A stretch of 64,000 bases of DNA from Streptomyces sp. NBC_00536 (GTDB taxonomy: Bacteria; Actinomycetota; Actinomycetes; Streptomycetales; Streptomycetaceae), in contig NZ_CP107819.1 in assembly GCF_036346295.1 (NCBI RefSeq), positions 7,254,001 through 7,318,000 of the forward strand, written 5' to 3'. Position numbers and translations under genes: made by a program. The notes under the pieces are model-generated. The model did no database searches and had not been told where the DNA came from. It saw only the letters and a program-made list of their open reading frames with translations. Shown here one piece after another: positions 53,903 through 61,832 of this stretch (positions are counted from its first letter, which is position 1; each line of letters starts with the position of its first letter).

Positions 53903-55171
53903 ATGACCACGCACCCCTCACCCGCCGCCGCACCGGTGACCCTGGCCCTCGTCGGCGCCGGGCTGCGCGGGCTCACGTACGCCCGGCACGCGCACGCGAC
54001 GGGGGCCGGACGGATCACCGCGCTCGCCGAGCCCGATCCGGGCCGCCGGGCCGCCGCCGCGGCCGAGTTCGGCGTACCGCCCGAACGGGTCCACCCGCAC
54101 TGGCGGGCGCTGGCGGCGGCGGGCCGGCAGGCGGACGCCGCGATCATCGCCACCCAGGACCGGATGCACACCGCGCCCGCCGTCGCCCTCGCGGCCACCG
54201 GCCACCACCTCCTGGTGGAGAAGCCGATGGCGGCCGAGGAGAGCGAGGCCGAGCGGATCGCCGAGGCCGCCGAGCGGTACGGGGTCCTCCTCGCCGTGTG
54301 CCACGTGCTGCGCTACACGCCCTACACCCGCACCCTCAAAGCCCTCCTCGACGAGGGCCGGATCGGCCGCCTCGTCGGCGCCGAACACCTGGAACCCGTC
54401 GGCTGGTGGCACTTCGCGCACTCCTTCGTCCGCGGCAACTGGCGCCGCTCCGACACCTCCGGACCCCTGCTGCTCACCAAGGCCTGCCACGACCTGGACT
54501 GGCTCGTGCACCTCTTCGGCCGCGCCCCGAGCACCGTCATGTCCTACGGCCGCCGCACCCACTTCCGGCCCGAAGGGGCCCCGCCCGGCTCCGCGGCCCG
54601 CTGCACCGACTGCGCCGTCGAGCCCGACTGCCCCTACTCCGCGCCCCGCCTCTACCTCGGCTGCCTCGGCGATCCGCGCCGCGAGTTCTGGCCGCTGTCG
54701 GCGGTGACCGCCGAACCGAGCGAGGCCGCGGTGCGGGAGGCGCTGCGCACCGGACCGTACGGCCGCTGCGTGTACGCCTGTGACAACGACGCGGCCGACC
54801 ACCAGGTGGTCGCCATGGAGTTCGCCGACGGAGCCACCGCCACCTTCACCGTGAGCGCCTTCACCCCCATGTCGGACCGGCGCACCCGGCTGTTCGGCAC
54901 CCACGGCCACATCGAGGGCGATGGGGCCACTCTGCGGATCACCGACTTCCGCACCGGCCGCGAGGAGCTGGTCGCACCGGCGGGAGGGACGCCCGAGGGC
55001 GGTCACGGGGGCGGTGACCTGGCCCTGACCGAGGCCTTCCTGGCCGCCGTGGCGACCGGCGACGGGGACCTCCTGCTCTCCGGGCCGCGGACCAGCCTGG
55101 CCACGCACCGCCTGGTGTGGGCCGCCGAGCGCGCCCGCGCCCTCGGCGCCCCGGTCGACGTACCCGCGTAA
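53903..55171 (+). CDS. Gfo/Idh/MocA-family oxidoreductase
   Basis: A 422-residue NAD(P)-dependent sugar oxidoreductase-like protein. The N-terminal Rossmann fold has LALVGAGLRGLTYARHA, and HLLVEKPMA is the EKP catalytic-lysine motif. The C-terminal alpha/beta domain carries ACHDLDWLVHLFG with the family His/Asp pair. An insertion of about 80 residues contains four cysteines (CTDCAVEPDC and a further Cys in LGCLGD), a possible metal-binding or structural element seen in a subgroup. The substrate is probably an inositol- or sugar-like compound. AGGGAGG precedes ATG 53903. It converges on the exchanger gene with 7 bases between stops. Confidence 0.88.
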   Translation: MTTHPSPAAAPVTLALVGAGLRGLTYARHAHATGAGRITALAEPDPGRRAAAAAEFGVPPERVHPHWRALAAAGRQADAAIIATQDRMHTAPAVALAATGHHLLVEKPMAAEESEAERIAEAAERYGVLLAVCHVLRYTPYTRTLKALLDEGRIGRLVGAEHLEPVGWWHFAHSFVRGNWRRSDTSGPLLLTKACHDLDWLVHLFGRAPSTVMSYGRRTHFRPEGAPPGSAARCTDCAVEPDCPYSAPRLYLGCLGDPRREFWPLSAVTAEPSEAAVREALRTGPYGRCVYACDNDAADHQVVAMEFADGATATFTVSAFTPMSDRRTRLFGTHGHIEGDGATLRITDFRTGREELVAPAGGTPEGGHGGGDLALTEAFLAAVATGDGDLLLSGPRTSLATHRLVWAAERARALGAPVDVPA

Positions 55172-55178
55172 TGGCCCC

Positions 55179-56885
55179 TCAGCCGGTCAGCAGGACGATC
55201 GCGGAACCCCACAGCGTCAGCAGCACGTTGCCGAGCGCGTACGGGACGGTGCACCCCAGCCCCGGGATCTGGCTGCGCGCCCGCTCGTTCAGCGCACCGA
55301 TCGCCGCCGTCGTGGTCAGTGCCCCGGACAGCGCCCCCATCAGCAGCGGCAGCGGAATGCGCTGCACGAAGTGCCCGAAGAGGAAACCGGCCAGCAGCGG
55401 CAGGGAGGTCGCCACCGCCCCGCCCACCAGCAGCGGCCACCCGGCCCGGACCAGCCCGCTCGCGAAGCTCGGTCCGGCGTTGAGCCCCACGATGGTGACG
55501 AACATGCACAGCCCCAGCGTGCCCAGCAGCCACTGCGCCGCCGAGGGCAGGTTCCCGTAGGTCGGCCGCTTGCTGCGGACGTGGCCGAAGACCAGCCCCA
55601 TCAGCAGGGCCCCGGTCGAGGTGGACAGCGACAGCGGCGCGCCCGCCGCGTGCAGGGCCGGAATGCCGATGCAGCCGCCGACGAACAGCCCGCTGGCGAT
55701 CCACACCATGTCGGTCGCGAAGGTGGTCGGGACCGCCGTGCCCAGGTGCGCCGCCGCCCGCTCCACCAGCGGCTCCGGCCCGGTGATCACCAGGGTGTCC
55801 CCGCGCCGGAGGGTGTTGCCCCGGCCCATCGCCAGCTCGGCGCCCGCGCGTTCCTGGCTGACGATGAACACCCCGGTCATGAAGTGCGCGTGGCGCAGCG
55901 TCCGGATCGTCGTGCCGTCGTAGGCGTGACCGGTCAGCACGATGTGCAGGGTCTCGGTGCGGTAGCCCAGCAGCTCCGTGTCGTCGGACTCCATGCCGAT
56001 GTGCGTCCGCGCGTCGAAGGCGACCAGGTCCCCGCGTACGGCGCTCACGGCGACGGTGTCACCGAGCCGCAGCAGGGTCTGCGCGTCGTGGTCGATGACC
56101 TTCCCGTCGCGCCGCACCCGGGTGATGTAGATGCGCCGGTCCAACTCCCGCTGCTCCGCCTCGAACTCGCCGACGCCGCGGCCCGCGAAACCGTCCACGT
56201 CCACGTCGTAGGCGCGCAGCACGTGCTGGTAGTAGCCCTTCCCGGCGTCGAGGTCCGGTTCCGGTTCGGCGCTCTCCAGGTCGGCGCCCAGCAGGGCGCT
56301 GTCGGCGGCCAGGTCCCGGCGCAGCAGCCGGGGGAACACGGTGGGCAGCAGGATCGCGGGCAGTACGGTGCCCAGCGGATAGGTGACGGCGTAGGCGACG
56401 GCGACGAGGTGCGCCTGCTCCTGGGCCGCGTCCGTGCCGAGGCCGGGCAGCTGGCCGATGGTGTCGGCGGCGACCCCGATCACCGCGGACTGGGTGAGGG
56501 CCCCGCCGAGCAGCCCGGCGGCCAGCCCGGGCCCGTACCCGAGGAGCGCGGCGAGCCCCCAGCAGGCGGCGAGGCCGCTGACACAGACGACGAGGGTGAG
56601 CAGGACCTGGGGGACGGCGTCCTTGCGCAGGGAGCGGAAGAACTTGGGCCCCACGTCGTAGCCGAGGGCGAAGAGGAACATCAGGAAGAAGACGGATTTG
56701 ATCGGCCCGGTGATCTCCACACGGGTCTGCGAGCCGATGATCAGCCCGGCGACCAGGCAGCCGGTCACGGCCCCGACGGCGAAGGTCCGGTAGCGGATCC
56801 GGCCGATCTGGAAGCCGACGGCGACGGTCAGGAAGACCAGCAGCTCGGGGTACGGCTCGAAGATGTGCTCGCGCAGCCAGTCCAT
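55179..56885 (-). CDS. AspT/YidE-type membrane exchanger with central TrkA_C domains
   Basis: A 568-residue member of the aspartate:alanine exchanger family. Five or six helices at the N-terminus (VFLTVAVGFQIGRIRYRTFA) and five or six at the C-terminus form the two homologous halves; each ends with an ALTQSAVIG / ALTTTAAIG-type motif. Between them, about residues 200-370, lie two RCK/TrkA_C-like domains (LRLGDTVAVSAV, LRRGDTLVITG). It probably exchanges amino or dicarboxylic acids and may be gated by a cytosolic ligand. GGAGG precedes ATG 56885. A long upstream region with a 15-base-arm hairpin separates it from the divergent HelR-like gene. Confidence 0.87.
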   Translation of the reverse strand: MDWLREHIFEPYPELLVFLTVAVGFQIGRIRYRTFAVGAVTGCLVAGLIIGSQTRVEITGPIKSVFFLMFLFALGYDVGPKFFRSLRKDAVPQVLLTLVVCVSGLAACWGLAALLGYGPGLAAGLLGGALTQSAVIGVAADTIGQLPGLGTDAAQEQAHLVAVAYAVTYPLGTVLPAILLPTVFPRLLRRDLAADSALLGADLESAEPEPDLDAGKGYYQHVLRAYDVDVDGFAGRGVGEFEAEQRELDRRIYITRVRRDGKVIDHDAQTLLRLGDTVAVSAVRGDLVAFDARTHIGMESDDTELLGYRTETLHIVLTGHAYDGTTIRTLRHAHFMTGVFIVSQERAGAELAMGRGNTLRRGDTLVITGPEPLVERAAAHLGTAVPTTFATDMVWIASGLFVGGCIGIPALHAAGAPLSLSTSTGALLMGLVFGHVRSKRPTYGNLPSAAQWLLGTLGLCMFVTIVGLNAGPSFASGLVRAGWPLLVGGAVATSLPLLAGFLFGHFVQRIPLPLLMGALSGALTTTAAIGALNERARSQIPGLGCTVPYALGNVLLTLWGSAIVLLTG

Positions 56886-56997
56886 GGACGTCCGCCTCCC
56901 GGTCCGCGTCCGCCCATCTTCGGTGCGCCCTCCGGGCGGTGCGGCGCCGGAAACCCCGCATCCGGCCGGGTTCACCCGATCGGATGCGCGCACAAAA

Positions 56998-57033
56998 GAA
57001 ATACCCCGGTCGGATTGACGACCGGGGTATTTC
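56998..57033. promoter_or_regulatory. 15-bp-arm hairpin in the divergent exchanger/HelR-like intergenic region
   Basis: GAAATACCCCGGTCG (56998-57012) and CGACCGGGGTATTTC (57019-57033) are perfect arms with loop GATTGA. It looks like an intrinsic terminator but lies between two divergent genes, 113 bases before the exchanger start and 99 bases before the HelR-like start. Possibilities are an attenuator in the exchanger leader or a protein-binding site. It does not match the rifamycin-associated element as I remember it. Confidence 0.65.
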
Positions 57034-57131
57034 TCTGCGTATATTTGATGATTCACGACTCCGCGATGACGCAATGCGTTGGAATGTCGTGAAGAAGCTT
57101 ATGGGAACACTGTATCGCGTCGGGAGTGGAA

Positions 57132-59402
57132 TTGTCAACCGCGGAATTCGAGAATGAGCAGCAATTCATCACGGAGCTGTACGACCGCCTCGACGACCTG
57201 CGCGAACAGGCCGAACGCACCGTACGGGGCGCACTGCGCGACGCCGGGACCGGTTTCCAGGCCCGGCTGGAGCGAGATGTCATGGTCGCCGAACAATCCG
57301 GACTGCTCTCCGCCCTGAACGCGGGCGAGAACGGCCTCTGTTTCGGCCGGCTGGAGTTCTCCGACGGCCGTGACCACCACATCGGCCGCCTCGGAATCCG
57401 CCAGGACGACGCGGAACGCACCCCCCTCGTCCTGGACTGGCGGGCCGACGTGGCACGCCCCTTCTACCTCGCCACCGGGCACCACCCCATGGGGCTGCGG
57501 CGGCGCCGCCACCTCACCACCCGGGGCCGCACGGTCACCGCCCTGCACGACGAGATCCTCGACCTCACCGACGCCGAGCGCACCGGACACGAGGGCGCCG
57601 ACGCGGACGCCGTCCTGCTCGCCGCCCTCGACGCCGCGCGCACCGGCCGCATGCACGACATCGTGCGGACCATCCAGGCCGCGCAGGACCGCATCATCCG
57701 CTCACCGCACCGCGGGGTGCTCGTCGTCGAGGGCGGCCCCGGCACCGGCAAGACCGCCGTCGCCCTGCACCGGGCGGCCTACCTGCTCTACGCGCACCGC
57801 GAGCTGCTCGCCAAGCGCGGCGTCCTGATCGTCGGCCCCGGCCCCGCCTTCCTCGGCTACATCGGCCAGGTGCTGCCCGCCCTCGGCGAGACGGGCGTGC
57901 TGCTCGCCACCCTCGGTGAACTCTTCCCCGGGGTGCACGCCACCGCCGCCGAGCGCCCCGGCTCCGCGGCCGTCAAGGGCCGCGCCGCGATGGCCGACGT
58001 ACTCGCCCGGGTCGTCGCCGACCGCCAGACGCTGCCGGAACACGTGCCCGCGGGGCTCGGCGAGGACACCGACACGGTCCCCGAGGCCGCCCTGGAGATC
58101 GACCACGACGACTACGGCACCCTGCTGCTCCACCGCACCATGGCGCACGAGGCCCGCGACCGGGCCCGCGGCACCGGCCTGCCGCACAACCTGGCCCGGC
58201 CGTACTTCGCCTTCCGGATCATCGACGCGCTCACCGAGCAGCTCGCCGACCGGCTCGGCGCGGACCCGTACGGCGGCCCCAACCTGCTCGGCCCCGACGA
58301 CATCGCCCAGCTCGGCAAGGAGATCGCCACCAGCGGCGCGGTGCACGCCGCCATCGACACCCTGTGGCCCTCCCTCACCCCGGAGCGGCTGATCGCCGAC
58401 TTCCTCGCCGAGCCCACGCACCTCGGGCCGCAGGAGGCCGCGCTGATCCGGCGCACCACGGGCGGGTGGACCCCCGCGGACGTGCCGCTGCTGGACGAGG
58501 CCGCCGAGCTGCTCGGGACCGACGACAGCGCGCTGCGCGCCGCCGAGGAGCGCGAGCGCGAGCGGCGCGTCGCGTACGCGCAGGGCGTGCTGGACCTCTC
58601 GCAGGGCTCGGAGTCGTACGAATTCGAGGACGAGGAGAGCGAGTTCCTCGCCGCGCACGACCTCATCGACGCCGAGCGGATGGCGGAGCGCCACGAGGAG
58701 GAGGACCACCGCAGCGCGGCCGAGCGCGCGGCCGCCGACCGGACCTGGGCCTTCGGGCACGTCATCGTCGACGAGGCGCAGGAACTGTCCGAAATGGCCT
58801 GGCGGTTGCTGATGCGGCGCTGCCCCACCCGCTCGATGACCCTGGTCGGCGACCCCGCGCAGACCGGCGACGAGGCCGGCTGCGGATCCTGGGAACGGAT
58901 CCTGGCGCCGTATGTCGGGGACCGCTGGGAACTGGCGCGGCTCGGGGTCAACTACCGTACGCCCGCCGAGGTCATGGAGCTGGCGGCGGCCGTACTGCGG
59001 GCCCATCACCCCGGCTTCGAACCGCCCAGCTCGGTGCGCTCCACCGGGGTCGCGCCGTGGATCCGGGAGACCGACGACCTGCCCCGCGCCGTCGCCGGCG
59101 CCGTCGCGGACCACCTCGGGGCGGAGGGCAGGCTCGCGGTGATCGCGCCGCGGCCGCTGCACGTGGGGCTGGCGGCGGCGCTGGCCGGTGTGCGGGTGGA
59201 GGTGCGGGCGGGGGAGGAGCCGGACCTGACCCGGCCGGTCGTGCTGCTCGACCCGCGCCAGGCCAAGGGGCTGGAGTTCGACACGGTGATCGTGGCCGAG
59301 CCCGCCGACCAGCTGCCCAGCGACCTGTACGTGGCGCTGACGCGCGCCACGCAGACGCTCGGCGTGCTGCACACCGGGCGGCTCCCGGCGGGGCTGGGCT
59401 GA
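57132..59402 (+). CDS. helR: HelR/HelD-like RNA-polymerase-associated UvrD-type ATPase
   Basis: A 756-residue protein. The N-terminal coiled coil (about 5-60, EQQFITELYDRLDDLREQAE) is followed by the motor domain. Walker A is EGGPGTGKTAVALHRAAY with Lys207, Walker B HVIVDEAQELS, then VGDPAQTGDEAG and a helicase C-terminal end (KGLEFDTVIVAEP, YVALTRATQTLGVLH). An acidic insertion lies at about 495-525 (YEFEDEESEF). Streptomyces HelR frees RNA polymerase from DNA and from bound rifamycin, giving tolerance; other HelD-like proteins recycle polymerase. TTG 57132 after GGGAGTGG is preferred; GTG 57126 overlaps that site. An unusually AT-rich leader precedes it. Confidence 0.85.
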   Translation: MSTAEFENEQQFITELYDRLDDLREQAERTVRGALRDAGTGFQARLERDVMVAEQSGLLSALNAGENGLCFGRLEFSDGRDHHIGRLGIRQDDAERTPLVLDWRADVARPFYLATGHHPMGLRRRRHLTTRGRTVTALHDEILDLTDAERTGHEGADADAVLLAALDAARTGRMHDIVRTIQAAQDRIIRSPHRGVLVVEGGPGTGKTAVALHRAAYLLYAHRELLAKRGVLIVGPGPAFLGYIGQVLPALGETGVLLATLGELFPGVHATAAERPGSAAVKGRAAMADVLARVVADRQTLPEHVPAGLGEDTDTVPEAALEIDHDDYGTLLLHRTMAHEARDRARGTGLPHNLARPYFAFRIIDALTEQLADRLGADPYGGPNLLGPDDIAQLGKEIATSGAVHAAIDTLWPSLTPERLIADFLAEPTHLGPQEAALIRRTTGGWTPADVPLLDEAAELLGTDDSALRAAEERERERRVAYAQGVLDLSQGSESYEFEDEESEFLAAHDLIDAERMAERHEEEDHRSAAERAAADRTWAFGHVIVDEAQELSEMAWRLLMRRCPTRSMTLVGDPAQTGDEAGCGSWERILAPYVGDRWELARLGVNYRTPAEVMELAAAVLRAHHPGFEPPSSVRSTGVAPWIRETDDLPRAVAGAVADHLGAEGRLAVIAPRPLHVGLAAALAGVRVEVRAGEEPDLTRPVVLLDPRQAKGLEFDTVIVAEPADQLPSDLYVALTRATQTLGVLHTGRLPAGLG

Positions 59403-59424
59403 GCCGCCCCCGGGCGGGGGCGGC
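59403..59424. terminator. Hairpin between convergent genes
   Basis: GCCGCCCCC (59403-59411) and GGGGGCGGC (59416-59424) form a perfect 9-base stem with a 4-base loop directly after the HelR-like stop codon and 11 bases before the end of the convergent oxygenase gene. Confidence 0.6.
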
Positions 59425-59435
59425 CGCGGGCGGGA

Positions 59436-60107
59436 TCAGGCCTTCCAGAAGAAGACGGCGGTCATCCGCTTGTCCTCCAGGGTGGTGCCGCAGTAGTCCG
59501 TGGCGCTGTGGATCATGTTCGCGGAGTAGAGCAGCAGCCGGTTGGCGCGGTGGGGGACCTCGATGTCGGGGACGAAGGAGTCCGGCGACACGAACCGGGT
59601 GCCCAGCGCGTCGACCAGGGTGTTGTGCGGGGCGATCACCTGATTGCCGCCGACGCCCCCGCCGGGCAGGCTCTGGCGGTAGAAGCTGGTCCCGCACCCC
59701 TTGGGCACGAGGGGGTTCAGGTACAGCACGGCGGCGTACTTGCACAGGCTGCGCGAGTCGGTGTGGGGGCGGGGCTCGCACTCGCCCGCGCCGACGACCT
59801 GCACGCAGTTGTGGTTGAAGGTACCGCCCCCGGCGGGCCGTTCGGCCCAGATCTCGCGGGCGCCGGTCGCCTTGCGGACCAGCTTCTCCACCCGCTCCAG
59901 CTCGCCCGGGTCCAGCCCGGGCATGGCGCGCAGCCCGGGCCAGCTCTCGGGCTTGTGCGGGTACCCCTCGGTCCAGTCGTCCCTGGCCAGCGCACGCTCG
60001 CGCACCGCGTCCGGGTCGGGCAGCACGTCGTCCAACACCCAGTAGTCGCGGCCGCGGGTGGGCTTGCGGTAGGGGAGGACGGGGAGGGCGGTAGGTCGTG
60101 GGGGCAT
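59436..60107 (-). CDS. 2OG-Fe(II) oxygenase-like protein (DUF6445 type)
   Basis: A 223-residue protein with a double-stranded beta-helix look. RPHTDSRSLCKYAAVLYLN supplies a His-Asp iron pair and NMIHSATDY the distal His, followed by RMTAVFFW, where Arg could bind 2-oxoglutarate. GTSFYR and HNTLVDALG are characteristic of the DUF6445 family. Related proteins act on amino acids or peptides in some biosynthetic clusters, but no such genes are adjacent here. ATG at 60107. It converges on the HelR-like gene. Confidence 0.68.
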   Translation of the reverse strand: MPPRPTALPVLPYRKPTRGRDYWVLDDVLPDPDAVRERALARDDWTEGYPHKPESWPGLRAMPGLDPGELERVEKLVRKATGAREIWAERPAGGGTFNHNCVQVVGAGECEPRPHTDSRSLCKYAAVLYLNPLVPKGCGTSFYRQSLPGGGVGGNQVIAPHNTLVDALGTRFVSPDSFVPDIEVPHRANRLLLYSANMIHSATDYCGTTLEDKRMTAVFFWKA

Positions 60108-60199
60108 GGGAGGGACGCTAACGGCCCGCCCCGCCCCGGCAGTCGAAAGAAGTGGTCAACCTTGCGTCAAGTGTTTCCCATCCGGCCGCGAGGAACGGA

Positions 60200-60832
60200 C
60201 TACTTCCGGACAGCGTCCAGAACGCCCCGGGCGAAGGAGTCGACCGCCCCGTCGAGCTTCTTCAGGCTCTCCGGCGTCGGCTCCGTGCGGGCGTCCGCGG
60301 TGACCGTCACGGTCAGCAGCAGGTTGCTGTCCCGCAGCTGGAGTTCGCGCACCTGGTGCAGGTCCTTCGGCTTGTCGTAGCCGAAGCGGATCGCCTCCCG
60401 GCCGACGTCCTTGACGTCGACCTGACCGCCGTCCGGCACGGTGGTGCGGGTGTCGTTCCTTCCGGTGGCGAAGACCTGCTGGGCGAAGGCGACGCTCTCC
60501 GTGAAGGCGAAGTCCACCTCGACCTTGACGCCCCCGTACGCGGCGGCGCCGCTCTCCGCCAGCGGCTGGGTGCAGCTGAAGCCGGGGGAGCCGCCGCTGG
60601 TCCGCTTCGCCCGGTCGGCGACCTCCGCACGACTGCCGAGCGGGTCGGCGAGCCTCTCGTAGGGCAGGGTGTTGCAGATCTCGTCGGTGGCCACCCAGGG
60701 GTAGCCGCCCTTGCCCTCCTGGGAGACCTCCTTGACCGCCCCGTCGCCGCCGCCGCAGCCGGTCGCGGCGAGGGCGAGCGCGAGGGTGGCCACGGCGGCC
60801 AGGGTGGAGCGGGCGGGTCCGTACCGGCGCAT
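60200..60832 (-). CDS. DUF3558-like lipoprotein
   Basis: A 210-residue exported lipoprotein. The signal peptide ends with LAATGC (Cys26), then a Gly/Asp linker. The domain contains ICNTLPYERLADPLG near its start and SPGFSCTQPL, a Cys pair typical of DUF3558 actinobacterial lipoproteins, and ends with a VTVTADA beta strand and helix. Function unknown. The ATG at 60832 has AGGAGA 8 bases upstream. Monocistronic. Confidence 0.75.
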   Translation of the reverse strand: MRRYGPARSTLAAVATLALALAATGCGGGDGAVKEVSQEGKGGYPWVATDEICNTLPYERLADPLGSRAEVADRAKRTSGGSPGFSCTQPLAESGAAAYGGVKVEVDFAFTESVAFAQQVFATGRNDTRTTVPDGGQVDVKDVGREAIRFGYDKPKDLHQVRELQLRDSNLLLTVTVTADARTEPTPESLKKLDGAVDSFARGVLDAVRK

Positions 60833-61095
60833 CGCGAATCTCCTGTCAAAGGCTCGCGTGACACTCAACCACGCCGCGCTGCACGGGAGTTGAGAACCGG
60901 CGGATTGGCGGCCCGGCCCGGCGGCGACCGGGCGGAACCGTACCATCCGCCCGCGCCGCCGCCCGGATCTTTGTCCGTTCGTGATGGGCCTTCCGTACGG
61001 ACCCCCCAACTCGCCTAGCGTCCCTTGGCACCCGGGAGCACCGCGCCGAACGGGCAGACACGGCGCGGCTTACCGGACCCGCACAAGGAGGCACA

Positions 61096-61818
61096 GTGCT
61101 GTCATTCCGCCGATCGTCCCTTGCCGGTCTGTCGCGTGCTTCGCGACAGGTGATCGGCACGGGCGTGGTCATCGGGGCCCTCGCCTTCACCCTGATCGCC
61201 CTGCTGATCCCGGTGCAGAAGTTCGGCGGCAAGACCGCCGCCGCGGCCGCCGCGGCGGCCAAGGTGCCCGCCCCCGACGACGACGGCTCCGGGACGCTGA
61301 GCACGGCCTTCGGTCCGCTGAGCCCCCAGGACCGGGACTTCGTCCGCAAGGTGCGGCTCGCCGGACTGTGGGAGCTGCCCGCCGGGCGCCAGGCCCAGCA
61401 GCGCGGCACCCGGCCGACCGTCCGCACCGCCGGAGAGCACCTCGTCGAGGGCCACACCGAACTCGACCGACGCGTCCTGGAGGTGGGCGAGGCACTCGGC
61501 ATCGACCTTCCCGACCGCCCCACCGAGCAGCAGCAGGGCTGGCTCACCCAGCTCGACCGCGCCCAGGGAGCGGAGTACGAACGGCTCTTCATCCAGCTGC
61601 TGCGCCGGGCGCACGGCAAGGTCTTCGCCCTGGTCGCCCAAGTGCGGGCGCAGACCCGCAACTCCATGGTCCGGGGCCTGGCCACCGACGCCAACACCAC
61701 GGTGCTGGACCACATAACGGTCCTGGAGGCGAGCGGTCTGGTCGATTTCGACGGGCTCGCCGACGCCACGCCCACCCCGACGCCCACCCCCTCCACCGGT
61801 CCCCGACCGACGAAGTGA
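61096..61818 (+). CDS. Secreted/membrane-anchored DUF4142-like protein
   Basis: A 240-residue protein with an N-terminal hydrophobic segment (VIGTGVVIGALAFTLIALLIP, about 20-40) that anchors or exports it, an alanine-rich stretch, then a helical ferritin-like DUF4142 domain. The domain runs LSPQDRDFVRKVRLAGLWELPAG, LVEGHTELDRRVLEVG, FIQLLRRAHGKVFALV and TVLDHITVLEASGLVDF. The C-terminus is a TPTPTPTP linker. Histidines spaced along the helices could bind metal. GTG 61096 follows AAGGAGG. It is 14 bases from the DUF1996 gene, so the two form an operon and probably act together at the cell surface. Confidence 0.8.
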   Translation: MLSFRRSSLAGLSRASRQVIGTGVVIGALAFTLIALLIPVQKFGGKTAAAAAAAAKVPAPDDDGSGTLSTAFGPLSPQDRDFVRKVRLAGLWELPAGRQAQQRGTRPTVRTAGEHLVEGHTELDRRVLEVGEALGIDLPDRPTEQQQGWLTQLDRAQGAEYERLFIQLLRRAHGKVFALVAQVRAQTRNSMVRGLATDANTTVLDHITVLEASGLVDFDGLADATPTPTPTPSTGPRPTK

Positions 61819-61832
61819 AGTGAAGTGATCGC

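Noticed and set aside
56998..57033. Rifamycin-associated element upstream of the HelR-like gene
   Set aside because: The known element, as I remember it, has GGGGCTTGC-type arms; this hairpin has GAAATACCCCGGTCG arms and a different spacing.
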